From: Solanum dulcamara
Taxonomy: Eukaryota > Streptophyta > Magnoliopsida > Solanales > Solanaceae
Length of the DNA: 64,000 bases
Direction of reading: 5' to 3'
Assembly: GCF_947179165.1 (NCBI RefSeq)
Contig: NC_077241.1
Span: 79,509,648-79,573,647, forward strand
The position numbers and the translations under genes are program-made. The notes below the pieces were generated by a model, which had not been told where the DNA came from, searched no databases, and saw only the letters and a list, made by a program, of their open reading frames with translations. Positions within the stretch are counted from its first letter, which is position 1; every line of letters starts with the position of its first letter. Of the stretch, positions 48,382 through 60,000 are shown piece by piece.

Positions 48382-51300
48382 TCATTGATCTGCATTTATC
48401 CCGAAAATACGAACCTTGTGCATATTAGGAAATTTAGCAACGACCAGTACAAAAACTGCGATTGTGTTGAAGAACAGCATCGGATGTTGATAATCAGTTG
48501 TATGGGAGGCTATCAAGTACCTGCGAAAAGAACAAGTATGAGAACACCACTGCAAAGGCTGATCACAAAAGGGGATGATAAAGAAATCAAGTAAAATAAA
48601 GAATCACTTTCTGTAGGGGGAAAGAAAAAAGAGGATCATCGTGTAGTTGGTGCCACAGGCAACGCGAATGGCAAACAAATCAATGTCCTACCACATCATT
48701 AATTCAAAAGCTGCAGTAGTAGTTGGTTTTTGGTACAATAAATGAGAACACCACCATTCTTCACTTGATGAGGCTTCAGCCTTAGCTAGACTTCAATAAT
48801 TTCTTTTTTAAGTAACAGTTCATAAGCTAGTGTATCATTAATATGACCCAGTATTGTTCGATTAGCTACCAAACCGTATGCCTTACATTCACCTCGTTAA
48901 GAATCTAGAAAGTACTTCAAAATATCTAGGAAAGTAATGCGAGGACAGAAGAGAAATTTTCATCACTGATTAAAAAATGGATGAATAATAAGAAGCAAAT
49001 GCAGCAAAATTATTTTCGATATACATATTTTCAGGAGGGAAGCAATAAACATGGCAACCACAACACCCCCACCCCAAAGAACCCTCCTCCCTTCCCATCA
49101 AATCCTGTAAAGCTTATTCTGATGAACCCCTAAAGGAAATTTCTTAAATGACTGTAAGAAAGCCCATATCCCAAAGCACAGCCAGGAATTATGTTAAAGA
49201 AAGATACACAGAGCAACCACTTCACTGACATGTTAAAGAAAATCTAAACAAAAATATAACATGCTTTGTCTATAACACAGTAGTCTTAGGACATATAGAT
49301 GCATCAATAGTGAATTTGTCATTTCATATTGTACCTTCATAATCCAAGACAAATTTTCAAAATGCAGAAATAAAAGGATGTGTGCATGATGCCATAGCAT
49401 AAATAAAAGACTGACAATAATATCAAGATACGTAAGTGTTGATTCATCATTTTACTACTTATACGAGCAAAATGGTGGGCATTTCATTGAACGCTCTTTC
49501 ATCATTTTCTTTACCACTTTTATTTCAAGAATTGAACTCTCTACGAGAATTGTTTTCTATACAGCTCAACTACCTCATGAAGCTTGCACCACTGACAAAG
49601 ATTAAATACCAAAAAGGTATATAATACCCCTCCTCTTTTTATAAAACCAAAAGACACATATTTCCTGGTACAGCTCCCAAATTAGTTACAATATGAACAC
49701 AAGTTCCAGGAGCCATTAGCTGTAGCAGACTAAATGTGTTTTTTTCCAAAGCTCTATCTCATTGAGAACTTGAGAGTTTACTAAGAAACAATACATATTT
49801 AAAATGAAGAAAGCGTAATGATTTTCTAATGAATAAACCATATTTTTTCTCCTTGAAATATGGAAAAAGTAGTCATCTCTGCAAAATATGAACTTTTAAT
49901 AGGTGGAAGTTAATTTGTAATGCTTTCAAAAGATTCATTACGTGACCCTCCTTTTCCTTTTTAGTCATTCAAAAACTCAAGCCTTAAGAGGAGAACCACA
50001 TTGCAGACAACTCCATGCTGGTACTCCAGAGACAACTTCCTCAAAGAGCAAAGATTGACTTCAGACAAACAAAACTATGATTTTTCTCCTTCAATTTCAC
50101 AACTTGGGTAATTTTTCCAGGATCCATGGTACAATTAACTTCTAAGATCTTTACGATAGCTACTACCAACAGTTATAAAACAAATCATAATTCTTGTTTC
50201 ATCAGAAGTTCTCAGTCTTTTCATTTTTCTTTTGGGTCATAGGTCCACCAAATGTTAATTTTCATCAAATGAAAATTTCACATATTGCTTTCCGAGGGAA
50301 ACTCTCTCCCTTTTCTCGTGGAGCGTTTGGGTTCTCAACAAATAAGTCATTATAAGCACAAAATGAGGAACTCAAACAGTTGTATATTCACCTTAGAGAG
50401 AAGCTCATTAGTGGCTAAATAGCTGTGCATCCTCAATAATTACCTGTGAAACCTGGCACAGCCACTCAACCATGGTATATCCAGATACCTTCTGCAGTTC
50501 TGCTTAAATCATAATATGCTAAAAGTGTCAGAGTTTGGTTTTACCATGTCCTATGTAGATCTTGAAGTTAAATGATATGTGAAACCTGGCAGTCACTCAA
50601 CCATGGTATATCCAGATACCTTCTGCAGTTCTGCTTAAATCATAATGTGCTAAAAGTGTCAGAGTTTGGTTTTACCATGTCCTATGTAGATCTTGAAGTT
50701 AAATGAAACAAACTTTCTACTAAACCATACTACAATTAGGGTGTATACATCAACTACGCATTAATCTTAAACTAGACGGAGTCTGCTAATGTAACAGTCA
50801 CTTAATATCCATTCAGCACTATTGATGACACAAATTAGGGGTTCTCCAGAACTAGAGATCTCTAAATTTTACACATAGCCCTACATTGACATTAACTCTT
50901 TAATTCCAACTAATTGGTATCACTCATACAGAATGTTTGGTTCTATTTTTACCTGAACTCGCACTGATTCAAAGAGATATTTCAACGACTTGAAACATCC
51001 ATCTTGGCTAACATTCACCCCCATGTAATATCGTTGGTGCCACAAACATTTTATACAATTTGGCCTTCACCTCCATTTCAGTCATCATATTCTATGTGTT
51101 AATTCTTCCTTTGTCTAGGAGACAGTGAAACCATTCTTTCTGCCCTAAAAGAGTCGAAAGAAAAACCATGAGATTTAATCAGACACATTATCAACTCTTT
51201 TCTTTTTCTTTGATATGGTAACATGTTGAGCGGTGACTCAAACCTACAACCGAAGGTTGAGGTGGAGGTGCTTTCCACTAGAGCTACCCTCTCTTTGTCC

Positions 51301-54053
51301 AACACCCTATCCATTTATTTGAGGCAATATCTTCAACACTGATTCCTCCATCATAAGTTTTTTAGTAGTAAATATTTGATCAATTTTCTCAGGTTGCGGT
51401 GATGCTTTGTTGAAGAAGCTATTAAGAATAAGTCGTAAAAACTGCATCCATTACAGCCTGTTATGTAAGAATTATATCACACATTTTTTTTACTCTTAAT
51501 AAAAACCCAACCCCTTGGTTACTAGGCCTCTCCTAAAAGTCAAAGCTTAGTTATGCTAGAGCAACGACAATTTCCACGAACTTGCATTTTCTTTTTTTTT
51601 GATTTAGTAAGGGAGCTTTAGTGCACCGGGCTGCCCTTTTTTGATTTAGTAAGGGAACTCCACTAAATGACATCAAGAAGATGCAGAAATCAAGCTTGTG
51701 TAATTAACACTTGGACTAATATCATTAACTATGGAAGTTATGCATAAACATAATGCTAATAACATAGATTTGTAAGTAATCCATGATATTTTCATTCAAC
51801 CACTACATGAGCAACGTCCCATAAGTTTGTCTAGCTAGCTACTACACTTATCTTCTGACTTCTTGGACCGATAATTGTTAACTTCTCAAATAGGAATAGT
51901 GTCGTACAAAATGAACCATTGGAAGTTTTAGTAATCGAGCCATCTTCTGACTTCTTCGACCGATAATTGTTAACTTCTCAAATAGGAATAGCGTCGTACA
52001 AAATGAACCATTGGAAGTTTTAGTTAATCGAGCCTACAAAATCATGGCTAAAGAGCATTCTGCCCTCTAATATATGTACTCTACCATGATCAGAACCTCT
52101 GTTGTAAAGTGCATCACGGTGAAATTTAGAAGCTTTTTCAAGCCAGTTGGAGAGCTCATATACATGTCAACTACACTTGCAAGCACGAAAGTTGTTCATA
52201 GCATTCAAAATGTAAATAGCAATTAACTTGCTGAAATTGACTACTTACAGCACCACAGGGACAACTGTTAGAAACTTCCTATTGCGTGTAAGCTGCTTCC
52301 CACTATCTATCTGCTCCCACCAAGTCAACCTATTGTAGATACCTTGGTCATCAGCAAATGGTGTTCCCTTCTTCCAGTGAAAACATTGATATGTGACCTG
52401 AAGATAAATAGACAATGTGAAGGCGTTTGTAAAGACACCTAATTTGAAGTATGTACAATTGCATTCCCTTCTTCCAGTGGAAATTAGTGATACAGGAAAT
52501 GCATATGAATAGAGAAGGCAGAGTCGTTCAAAAAGAGATAAAATCCAGAGTAGATATATAACAAGGTTTCCTCCCATGCTATAACACCAGATAAAGAACA
52601 GGAAAAAAATACAAAATAAAAAAATTGGTACCAAAGAGAAGAAGGTAAAGATCATCAACTAGACTTCGACTGTTCGACATGCCTAAGAATTATGCATACA
52701 AACATTATTCAGGGCATACAACATAGATAAACAGTAATAGTTAATTGCTAATAAACACGTGAGACAGGCAAAGCATAGCAAGAATGAGATAAAAAAAACA
52801 AAAAAGGTAATAGAGATAATTAAGCTTTCAAATTATCAATCTTAATAAAAGTACTAATCATCCACATCCGACAAAAACTCCTAAGTTTCAAATGTACTTG
52901 TTACTCTATACACTGGTGATCAAATAACGAAATCACAAGGAACATCCAGCACGCATCATAATTGTCATGAAAATGGTTTGAACGTTCTCGAAACCAATAT
53001 AAAGACACTACAACGCGAGATGTCGACCAATATGGGAATCTAATGCCCACCCACACACACCCCTCCTCCCCCTGCACGATTAGGACTATACATCTAAAGC
53101 GTGAATAGCATAATGCGAGAGCTCAACACCGATAAACACAATATCATGAATGGGTCCGGTTCTGATACTATTGATTAACATAATATCATTGATGGTTCTA
53201 GTTTCTGATACCAAACAAACCTTGGGCTAACTCAATCCTAAAAGGGAGTTCAAGTGGTGAGAATTCCCCAACATTATAAGAGTCTACAGTCCACAAACTC
53301 CATGCCCTCAACCAATATGAGACTATAGCAATAACGTCTAGTGAAGTCGATCGAAATGGAAAAACATAATATACAGGACACGATGAAGACATAGCTTTTG
53401 ATACACTTGGCATGTCCATGAGTCCATCTATCTAAGAATTAAATCAACCAATCAACTATGCATCAATCACAAAAAGTAAAGTTCAGCTGTATTATTTTCC
53501 ACTACATCTAGGAATCAAGACTAATACTAAAAGAACTTCAATTCTCCACTTCTCTAGCTACTTCCCCTCCAGAATCTCTGATTTCCAAATTAAACATAAA
53601 CAAACAATCAATGACCAAAGCTGGACCTATAGCTCAGATCAATTACAAATTGCACCATAAGTCTCCAAATTTCACAGTACCCAAAACCCAGAAAACATTA
53701 AACAAACTAGACTTGTAATCATAAGTATATTAATCAATCAACCAAACATTTAAACAAAAACAAAAAGTAAACTTGAATAAAATTTATCAAAATTTGACTA
53801 CTTTAAAGCAATCCCTCATCATTTAACTACTCAATTCCAACGGAATTAAACGAAATTAGAATCATACGAGAAAATGAGAAAGATGAACGATGGTCCAAGC
53901 CATGCCAGGAGAGCAACCAAAGACGGAGAGAACAACGAGCCATGAGAAGAACAGAATTAGGATGTAGGTCGTCCATACACCGGGATACGTGAACCACTCC
54001 GTATTCCGATTCAGATCCGTCGGCGGAACCGCCGTTACGTACAAATTCGGCAT
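48382..54053 (-). CDS. ORM1: ORMDL family sphingolipid homeostasis protein
   Basis: This is an endoplasmic-reticulum membrane protein that binds serine palmitoyltransferase and restrains sphingolipid synthesis. Exons in transcript order are 53868-54053, 52249-52397 and 48382-48520. The 474 nt give 157 aa, the usual plant length. It starts MPNLYVTAVPPTDLNRNTEW and continues with the highly conserved YPGVWTTYILILFFSW, FGCSPGMAW and HWKKGTPFADDQGIY. The third exon starts YLIASHTTDYQHP and ends KFPNMHKVRIFGINADQ. Two hydrophobic regions (about 26-46 and 50-65) and a C-terminal pair fit the four-helix fold. Introns are 1470 bp and 3728 bp; the second holds two tandem duplications and a tiny SINE remnant. 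The gene symbol follows the family, and which paralogue this is (ORM1 or ORM2) cannot be told. Confidence 0.93.
50445..50706. repeat. tandem duplication of about 134 bp in ORMDL intron
   Basis: A segment starting GTGAAACCTGGC at 50445 is repeated starting at 50579, nearly unchanged, except that copy 2 lacks a few bases near its start ('cacagccact' becomes 'cagtcact') and has one A-to-G change. It lies in intron 2. Confidence 0.85.
51595..51656 (+). mobile_element. 22-bp Au-SINE tail flanked by 20-bp duplication
   Basis: The 20-bp sequence TTTTTTGATTTAGTAAGGGA occurs at 51595-51614 and again at 51637-51656. Between them lie only 22 bases, GCTTTAGTGCACCGGGCTGCCC in two parts (51615-51636), the exact 3' end of the Au-type SINE seen at 1-118 and 56448-56595. 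This is what a severely 5'-truncated retroposition with a target duplication would leave. Confidence 0.8.
51850..52034. repeat. 92-bp tandem duplication in ORMDL intron
   Basis: The unit at 51850-51941 is repeated at 51942-52034 with about three differences. It lies in intron 2 just upstream, in genomic order, of exon 2. It differs from the duplication at 50445-50706. Confidence 0.87.
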
Positions 54054-54250
54054 CCAATAAATTTTCAAAATTCAATTAAAGTGAGATCCAATATATAGCA
54101 AGATAAAGTACGGAGTTTTGCTTGAATTTGAAGATGAAAAAAATTGGCGATTGAAAAATAAGTTCAAAGTAAATTTTATCAAAACGAATATGAAACGACG
54201 ATTCTATAGCCGGTGGGTTTGATGGCACGATCACCATCACCTTCTAAAAT
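54054..54250 (-). promoter_or_regulatory. 5' leader and promoter region of ORMDL gene
   Basis: The minus strand upstream of the ATG has a TATATATTGG-like stretch (54090-54099) and AT-rich DNA. No firm TATA box or start site can be set. Confidence 0.3.
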
Positions 54251-55703
54251 AAGCGTCACTTTAACTTAATTTAATATAGTTAATAAAACAATACTACTAC
54301 TAAGATATACATTTTAATAATTTTTATCTTAAATTGTTAAGATGATATTTGTTTTAAAATAATTTACTTTTGTTAAAAAGATATTGATTTTAGGACGAAT
54401 GGAGTATTATTTGATCTTAGAGTTAAATAATCAAAAAATATATTTAAATTATTATTTTTGTGAAATTCATATTTCAATAAGTTTTTTTTTTTTATCTATC
54501 TAAACTATCACTCTTCTTACATCTCAATACTAAACTGATCAAATATTTATTCACAGTTAACAACAAATATAAATATATGCAGGCCAACACAACATCATGA
54601 TATGTTTTAACATGAAAAGAGTGATAGCTAAAATGTAAAACTCAAAAAGTTGATAATTTAAGTATTAAAATAAAATAATAAATTGAAGTATTAAACTCGT
54701 GAAAAGGTGATAAGTTATTTTTTCTCTTGTCAAAATAATTAACAATTAAGAGAAAAATATTACTTATCAAAAAAATTTAAGAAAGTATTTCCAAAAAATG
54801 GTTAAAGGATAGTGCAGTATGGTGAGTTTGAATCTAATTTAGCTGGTTTACTCTCTTGTTAAACTATTAATTAAAAATGATAATTACTTATCCTTTAATT
54901 ATCCTTTTTATGTTTTATGATTTTTTTATTCGGCATTCGATTTTGCTTTGGCTGACTAATTCTAACTGCAAAGTTTTAAAAGTAAAGTATTTTCTAAAAA
55001 TGATTTTTTATTTCTTTTGAGATTTGAATTTAAAATTTCTAATTAAGAATAAAGATAGATATTCTTTATTAGTTTTATATTCAATTTCATAAAACATATA
55101 AATGATATTTTTTAAATATTTTTTGACAACACCACCCAAAAAAATTAAAGATTTTGTAGGTTTTGAGAATATTACAAATCAAAACTACAAAGACTTTGGT
55201 CTATATTTAATTTCTATTTGAGTAAATATCACCGCCAAACCAGAAAATGGCCCACTTTCTACTTTTATACTTAACTTTCAATAATCTTCACTATATGAAA
55301 AGGACATTGTTTAACTAAAAAATAGTCAAAAACTTTGAGCTATATTTAAATATTTAAAATCTAAAGGTTCTTTAAACGACCACTAAATTTGATTTGGTAC
55401 AACAATGGGTTGGTGGGATCAATCAATTATCATGTGAGAAAAAATTAATCAATTATTATGGAAGTTGGCAAATTGAAAACTACATACTTTGTGACCTTAT
55501 TTAAAGTCAAGTATGTGTAATTGTACTTCATATACAATTGCACTATTTATTTCATATGAAATCAAGCTACAGAACGGCGTATCGAATATTTGTTTAAATT
55601 TGTAATATATATACTTATTAATTGTCAAATGGTCAAAGTGATAAACTTTATAATTGAGTAGAAACTTCAAGTTGTGGTGCTTACAAATGGGCTGGATCTT
55701 ATA
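54251..55703. other. intergenic with a Stowaway remnant
   Basis: Near 54390-54407 'ttaggacgaatggagta' resembles a Stowaway right end; the left end would be near 54255. The rest is AT-rich with no gene. Confidence 0.4.
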
Positions 55704-56030
55704 TTCTATATTGGAAAACTTATATAGATATGATTATTTAGAAAAAAAACTACAATCTATACCACTATAAAAAAATTTACTCGACACTTATAATACATTT
55801 ATAATAGAGTCTTAATACATATTACAAAAAATAATTTACAAAACACATATAATACGAGTTTTATTAATGGATAATACATTTATTATACATTTTAGTATAC
55901 TTATAATACATTGTGTCAATTTTTTATCAAACAAGCATATTATATTTTAAAACACTTATAATATATTTATATTACATGTATAATTCACTTTTAATACATA
56001 ACAAATTTGTCATAGTATTGCTATATACAT

Positions 56031-56993
56031 GGGCGGCTCTAAGGCTTGGCAAATGAGGCCATTGCCTTAGGCCCCCAAAAATTTGGAGGCCCCAAATTTA
56101 CTTTAAATTATTATTATTATTATTAATTTATTATATATCAGATAATGAATATAAATAAAATTGTTATAATATATTTTTTTATTATTTATTTGAGATTATT
56201 TTATATCAATAAGATCATAAATTATGATGATTTTCTTCTCTCATTAATTAGTATATTTTTTTCACCCTTCAATTTTGTTCTTGATATATAGGAATTAAGT
56301 TATATACATTGATAACATAATGAATTTCTTTTTCAATCTTCTCTAAAATTGTTGAACACAAAAGCATTCATGCATCAGTTTTCTTTTCGTTTAATTCAAC
56401 ATATTATATTATTTTTATAATTTATTTTAGATATTCACTAATGAGTGTTATATGAGCAGGAGGTCACGGGTTCAAGTCTTGAAAACAACCTTTGACAGAA
56501 ATGCAAGGTAAGACTGCGTATAATAAACCCTAGTGGTTGGGCCCTCCTCGGATCCTGCACATAGCGGGGGCTTTAGTGCACCGGGCTGACGTTTTTATTC
56601 ACTAATGAGTGCTACTTAATAGAATGAACTGTAATTATCATTTAAACTGATTATAAATTTGATCGAAGGTGTATACATTTTGACACTATCCATGCTCAAA
56701 ACTTCAACTATTAAGTTGTGTATTTTTTTTTCTTTTTCTTGTTTGTGACGATAGTCAAATTAAAATTTCAATTTGAGTTTCGCACCTCAACATCGATAAT
56801 CCACCACCTTATTCTTTGCGCTCTTCTTCCAAATCCTTTTTTTTTTTTGAAATTCCTTATTTTTTGTCTTAAATAATTATTCTATTGTTTAGACAATAAT
56901 TTTTCTTTGTTAATTTACAAATTTTATAAAAATTTAAGGGTCTCTTAATATGATTTTGCCTTAGGTCACCAGATTCGTTGAGCCGGCCCCGAC
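56031..56993 (+). mobile_element. GGGCCGGCTC-type transposon, non-autonomous
   Basis: The left end GGGCGGCTCTAAGGC and the right end GAGCCGGCCCC are inverted repeats. Subterminal 'cattgccttaggc' and 'ttttgccttaggtc' also mirror each other. Flanking CTATATA on both sides (56022-56028 and 56993-56999 region) suggests a duplication of about 8 bp, as in hAT elements. There is no coding sequence. It contains the Au-type SINE at 56448-56595. Confidence 0.65.
56448..56595 (+). mobile_element. Au-type SINE with 16-bp target duplication
   Basis: A 16-bp direct repeat TATTCACTAATGAGTG flanks it perfectly (56432-56447 and 56596-56611). The B box GGTTCAAGTC is visible at 56469-56478, and the 3' end has 'gtgcaccgggctgac' then T. 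At 148 bp it lacks the first part of the tRNA-like region, so it is somewhat 5'-truncated. Confidence 0.88.
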
Positions 56994-57080
56994 TATATAT
57001 TACTATAAAAATAAAAAATATCACTAAAACTAATAATTATTTATGAAAGTACTCACCCAAGTAATTTCTCCTTCTATATT

Positions 57081-60000
57081 CAATCACATAATGGTGAAAA
57101 ACAAATCTCAGTATAAATCCCAATAGTAATGCCTATAAGATGGGCCTCTTAATTCGTTCAAATGGGAGTCAACATGTATTGGGCTACACTAACAATATTG
57201 CTTATAGATGGTCATGATAATGTTCAACCATAGAATGATCAAAAACAAAGTCCAAGCTCGGGATAAAACTTCGTTTGAAATGATGTGGTAGAAAGCAACG
57301 TGCCATTTGAAGGACACGATCCATTGTAGATTTGTACATTCAATATTTTATGTAGAAATGAAGCTGCTCTTGACTCGACAACATTCATTTTATTTCACTG
57401 GAGTCCCTCGTTTTCCTCCTACATTTATGTGTAAATGTTGTTTTATCAAGAATATGCAAGAAAATATTTATATTTGTTGACTAATCGACATAATAATTCA
57501 TTATCTAATGAATCTCTCCATTCATAGAGATTTATATATTCCCTCAGAATCCAATAACTAAAAAAAAAAGCCTTAATGCAACGTAAATTTATTTTTGTAT
57601 AATCTATAAATTATAAATTCAAATTATGAAAATAACAACTTATGATTACATTAAAGTAAATTCTCTACATCATAACTATTGAAATACAATCCTTTCTCGA
57701 ATTCTGCTAACGCGAGATGATTTGTTTCTCGAGATTGCAAGTTCACAAATGAACAAGACAAAAAGAAATTAGAGGAGATAAGTGATGATGTGTGTGATTC
57801 CATCATAAGCCTGCAAATACCATAATTAGCCCCACTACAAACATCATCATCTAAGTTAGTGGTCCCCAAACTAATTACTAGTGGGCCCCAAACCCAACAA
57901 AAAAAAAAGTAAACAAAGTCAGTGTCAATTGTCAGTTTTTACTGAGCCCAGTCCGTCTCTTTTTGCCTACATTATAACCGACATTTGACGCCTCGAAAAG
58001 TAAAGCCGTCCAACATAGTATTTTTTGTTCCGTCTTAATTTATATGACATTATTTAATTAGATATAAAAGTCGAGAAATAAGTAAAAGGAAATTTTAAAA
58101 AGTAGATATAGTTTAAGATCAATATTAGATTTTGTGTGACTATAAGTTCATTAAGAGAAAATAAGTAATTTTAAAATTATATTATTCTTAATTATAGATT
58201 AAAAATAAAAATATATCACGTAACTAGTGACATAGAGATTATGTATTCTTGTTTGGTCTGAATTGAGATTATATGTCGAGGTACCACTTCGTAGGATTAA
58301 GACCTCTGATTAAACCTATTTTTATTAGGTTGTCGACTTGTCACTAATTAAAAGGTAGTTGCACCACAAAATTATCTCTTACAAACTCTTTTTTTTTGTT
58401 TATAGGCATGGAAGTTTCATTAAATTTGAATTTACAAATAAAAAATTTATATTAAAGTTGGTTTAAGTAAAATCTAAAGATAGTGATATGTACAATTCAA
58501 ATAAAATATATATATTAAATAAAGTATTACAATACAATGGACAAGGGGATGGTTATAATAATAAGTAATATAACAATTAATGTAAATAAAAATATAATAA
58601 CAATAAAACTTAATTATCTATTAAAATATCATAAAATTGGATAAGAAGGAGATATACAAATTTTAGTTAATTTTATGAAGGTAGAGAATATTTTTGAGTC
58701 AAGAAAAAAGAGGTGTATTAAAGAAGAATAAAGGAGGCGGCAAAATGGTAGACATTCTCTGGACAGAATATAGGCTTTTGTTTGTTTGTGATTGGGGCCC
58801 ATTTATTGATGGACCTATCAATTATCATGGGCCTGACACAACCTTGAACTTTGTGACCATTATATTGCCAATTCATCATTGATTCATTAGTGACTCACAT
58901 CAACCTTATTATCACCTAACAACACTTTTGTTAATAAATGCCCCTAGGTCAGGAAAAATGATCTTTTTACGTAAACAAAAGAAAATAAATTCTTTTATAA
59001 TTTTTTGGGTATTAAATGGATATATATATTGATTATAGTTGGAATGTTCAATAGTTACACATTTTAATTGAGGTAACTAATATCGTCAAAGTGCAGAAAT
59101 ATTTCGATTAAGGCTAGTTATTGTAGAAGAATTTTGAACATTTAGTATTTGAAGTTGCATATGATTGAATTTATCACGTTATTTTTTTGTGTGTTATAAC
59201 ATGTAATTTAATTTAATTTTAAAAGGATAAATCTCATATTTTTATAAATAAAATTTATCTATAAATATGATTTGAATAAGCTGATTACATATCACATAAA
59301 CTCAATTAAATTAGATGCACTCATGTATACCTATATCTATGGGAATCTCATACATAAAAAGTGTAATCATGAAGCAAAAAAAAAAAAATTAAAATGGAAG
59401 AAGGATTATTAGCCTTTATTTTTTCTTTCAAATTTTAACCAAGTCGGGAACTCATGGCAGCTTTTGTTTCCCACATTTTAAAAAGCAGTGTGGATCCACC
59501 ATTTATGGCTATTATGAACTCATCACTTTTTAAAATTCGAATTATGTTATATAAATAGTGAAAGAATTATCAAATACTATATATTTATACTACGTTTATA
59601 CTTATTGATTCACAATTTTTTTTATTATCAGAAAATATATCAAAATAAGAATGGAGAAAAGAAAATTATATAGATTGAATTGCGATCATACCATCAAATT
59701 CTTTCCAAAATTAAGTGTGTTTGGGATAGTATAATACTACGATGATGGGTGATCTAATGGGAGTATTTTTCCTTTTAATGGGCTTGATGTGGTGCAAATA
59801 CAAATTAGCCGATATTTTAATATAATTATCAAATATCAAATTTGAAATCAAAAGAAGATGTGACATTCCGTATAATAAGATTTTTGATAATTGGCGTAAG
59901 ATAGAAGGAAAGATAAATATGATGGACCATATATTATATAATATGGTCCGTTTCCTAGGTTTAACATAGGCTAGTAGGATTTCATGGAGAGGGATGTGTC

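Larger units (their letters stand above)
55713..57071 (-). mobile_element. Mutator-type MITE carrying a nested insertion
   Basis: A perfect 9-bp direct repeat TTCTATATT flanks it (55704-55712 and 57072-57080). The termini GGAAAACTTAT and, on the other strand, GGAGAAATTACTT match the element at 15034-15422, as does the interior of 'cttataatacatt'-like units, in inverted orientation. The element is interrupted near 56028-56993 by a second transposon. Without the insert it would be about 390-400 bp, the same size as the other copy. Confidence 0.85.

Noticed and set aside
48274..48594. Plus-strand frame of 106 residues
   Set aside because: It is antisense to ORMDL exon 3, whose conserved KFPNMHKVRIFGIN is unambiguous on the minus strand.
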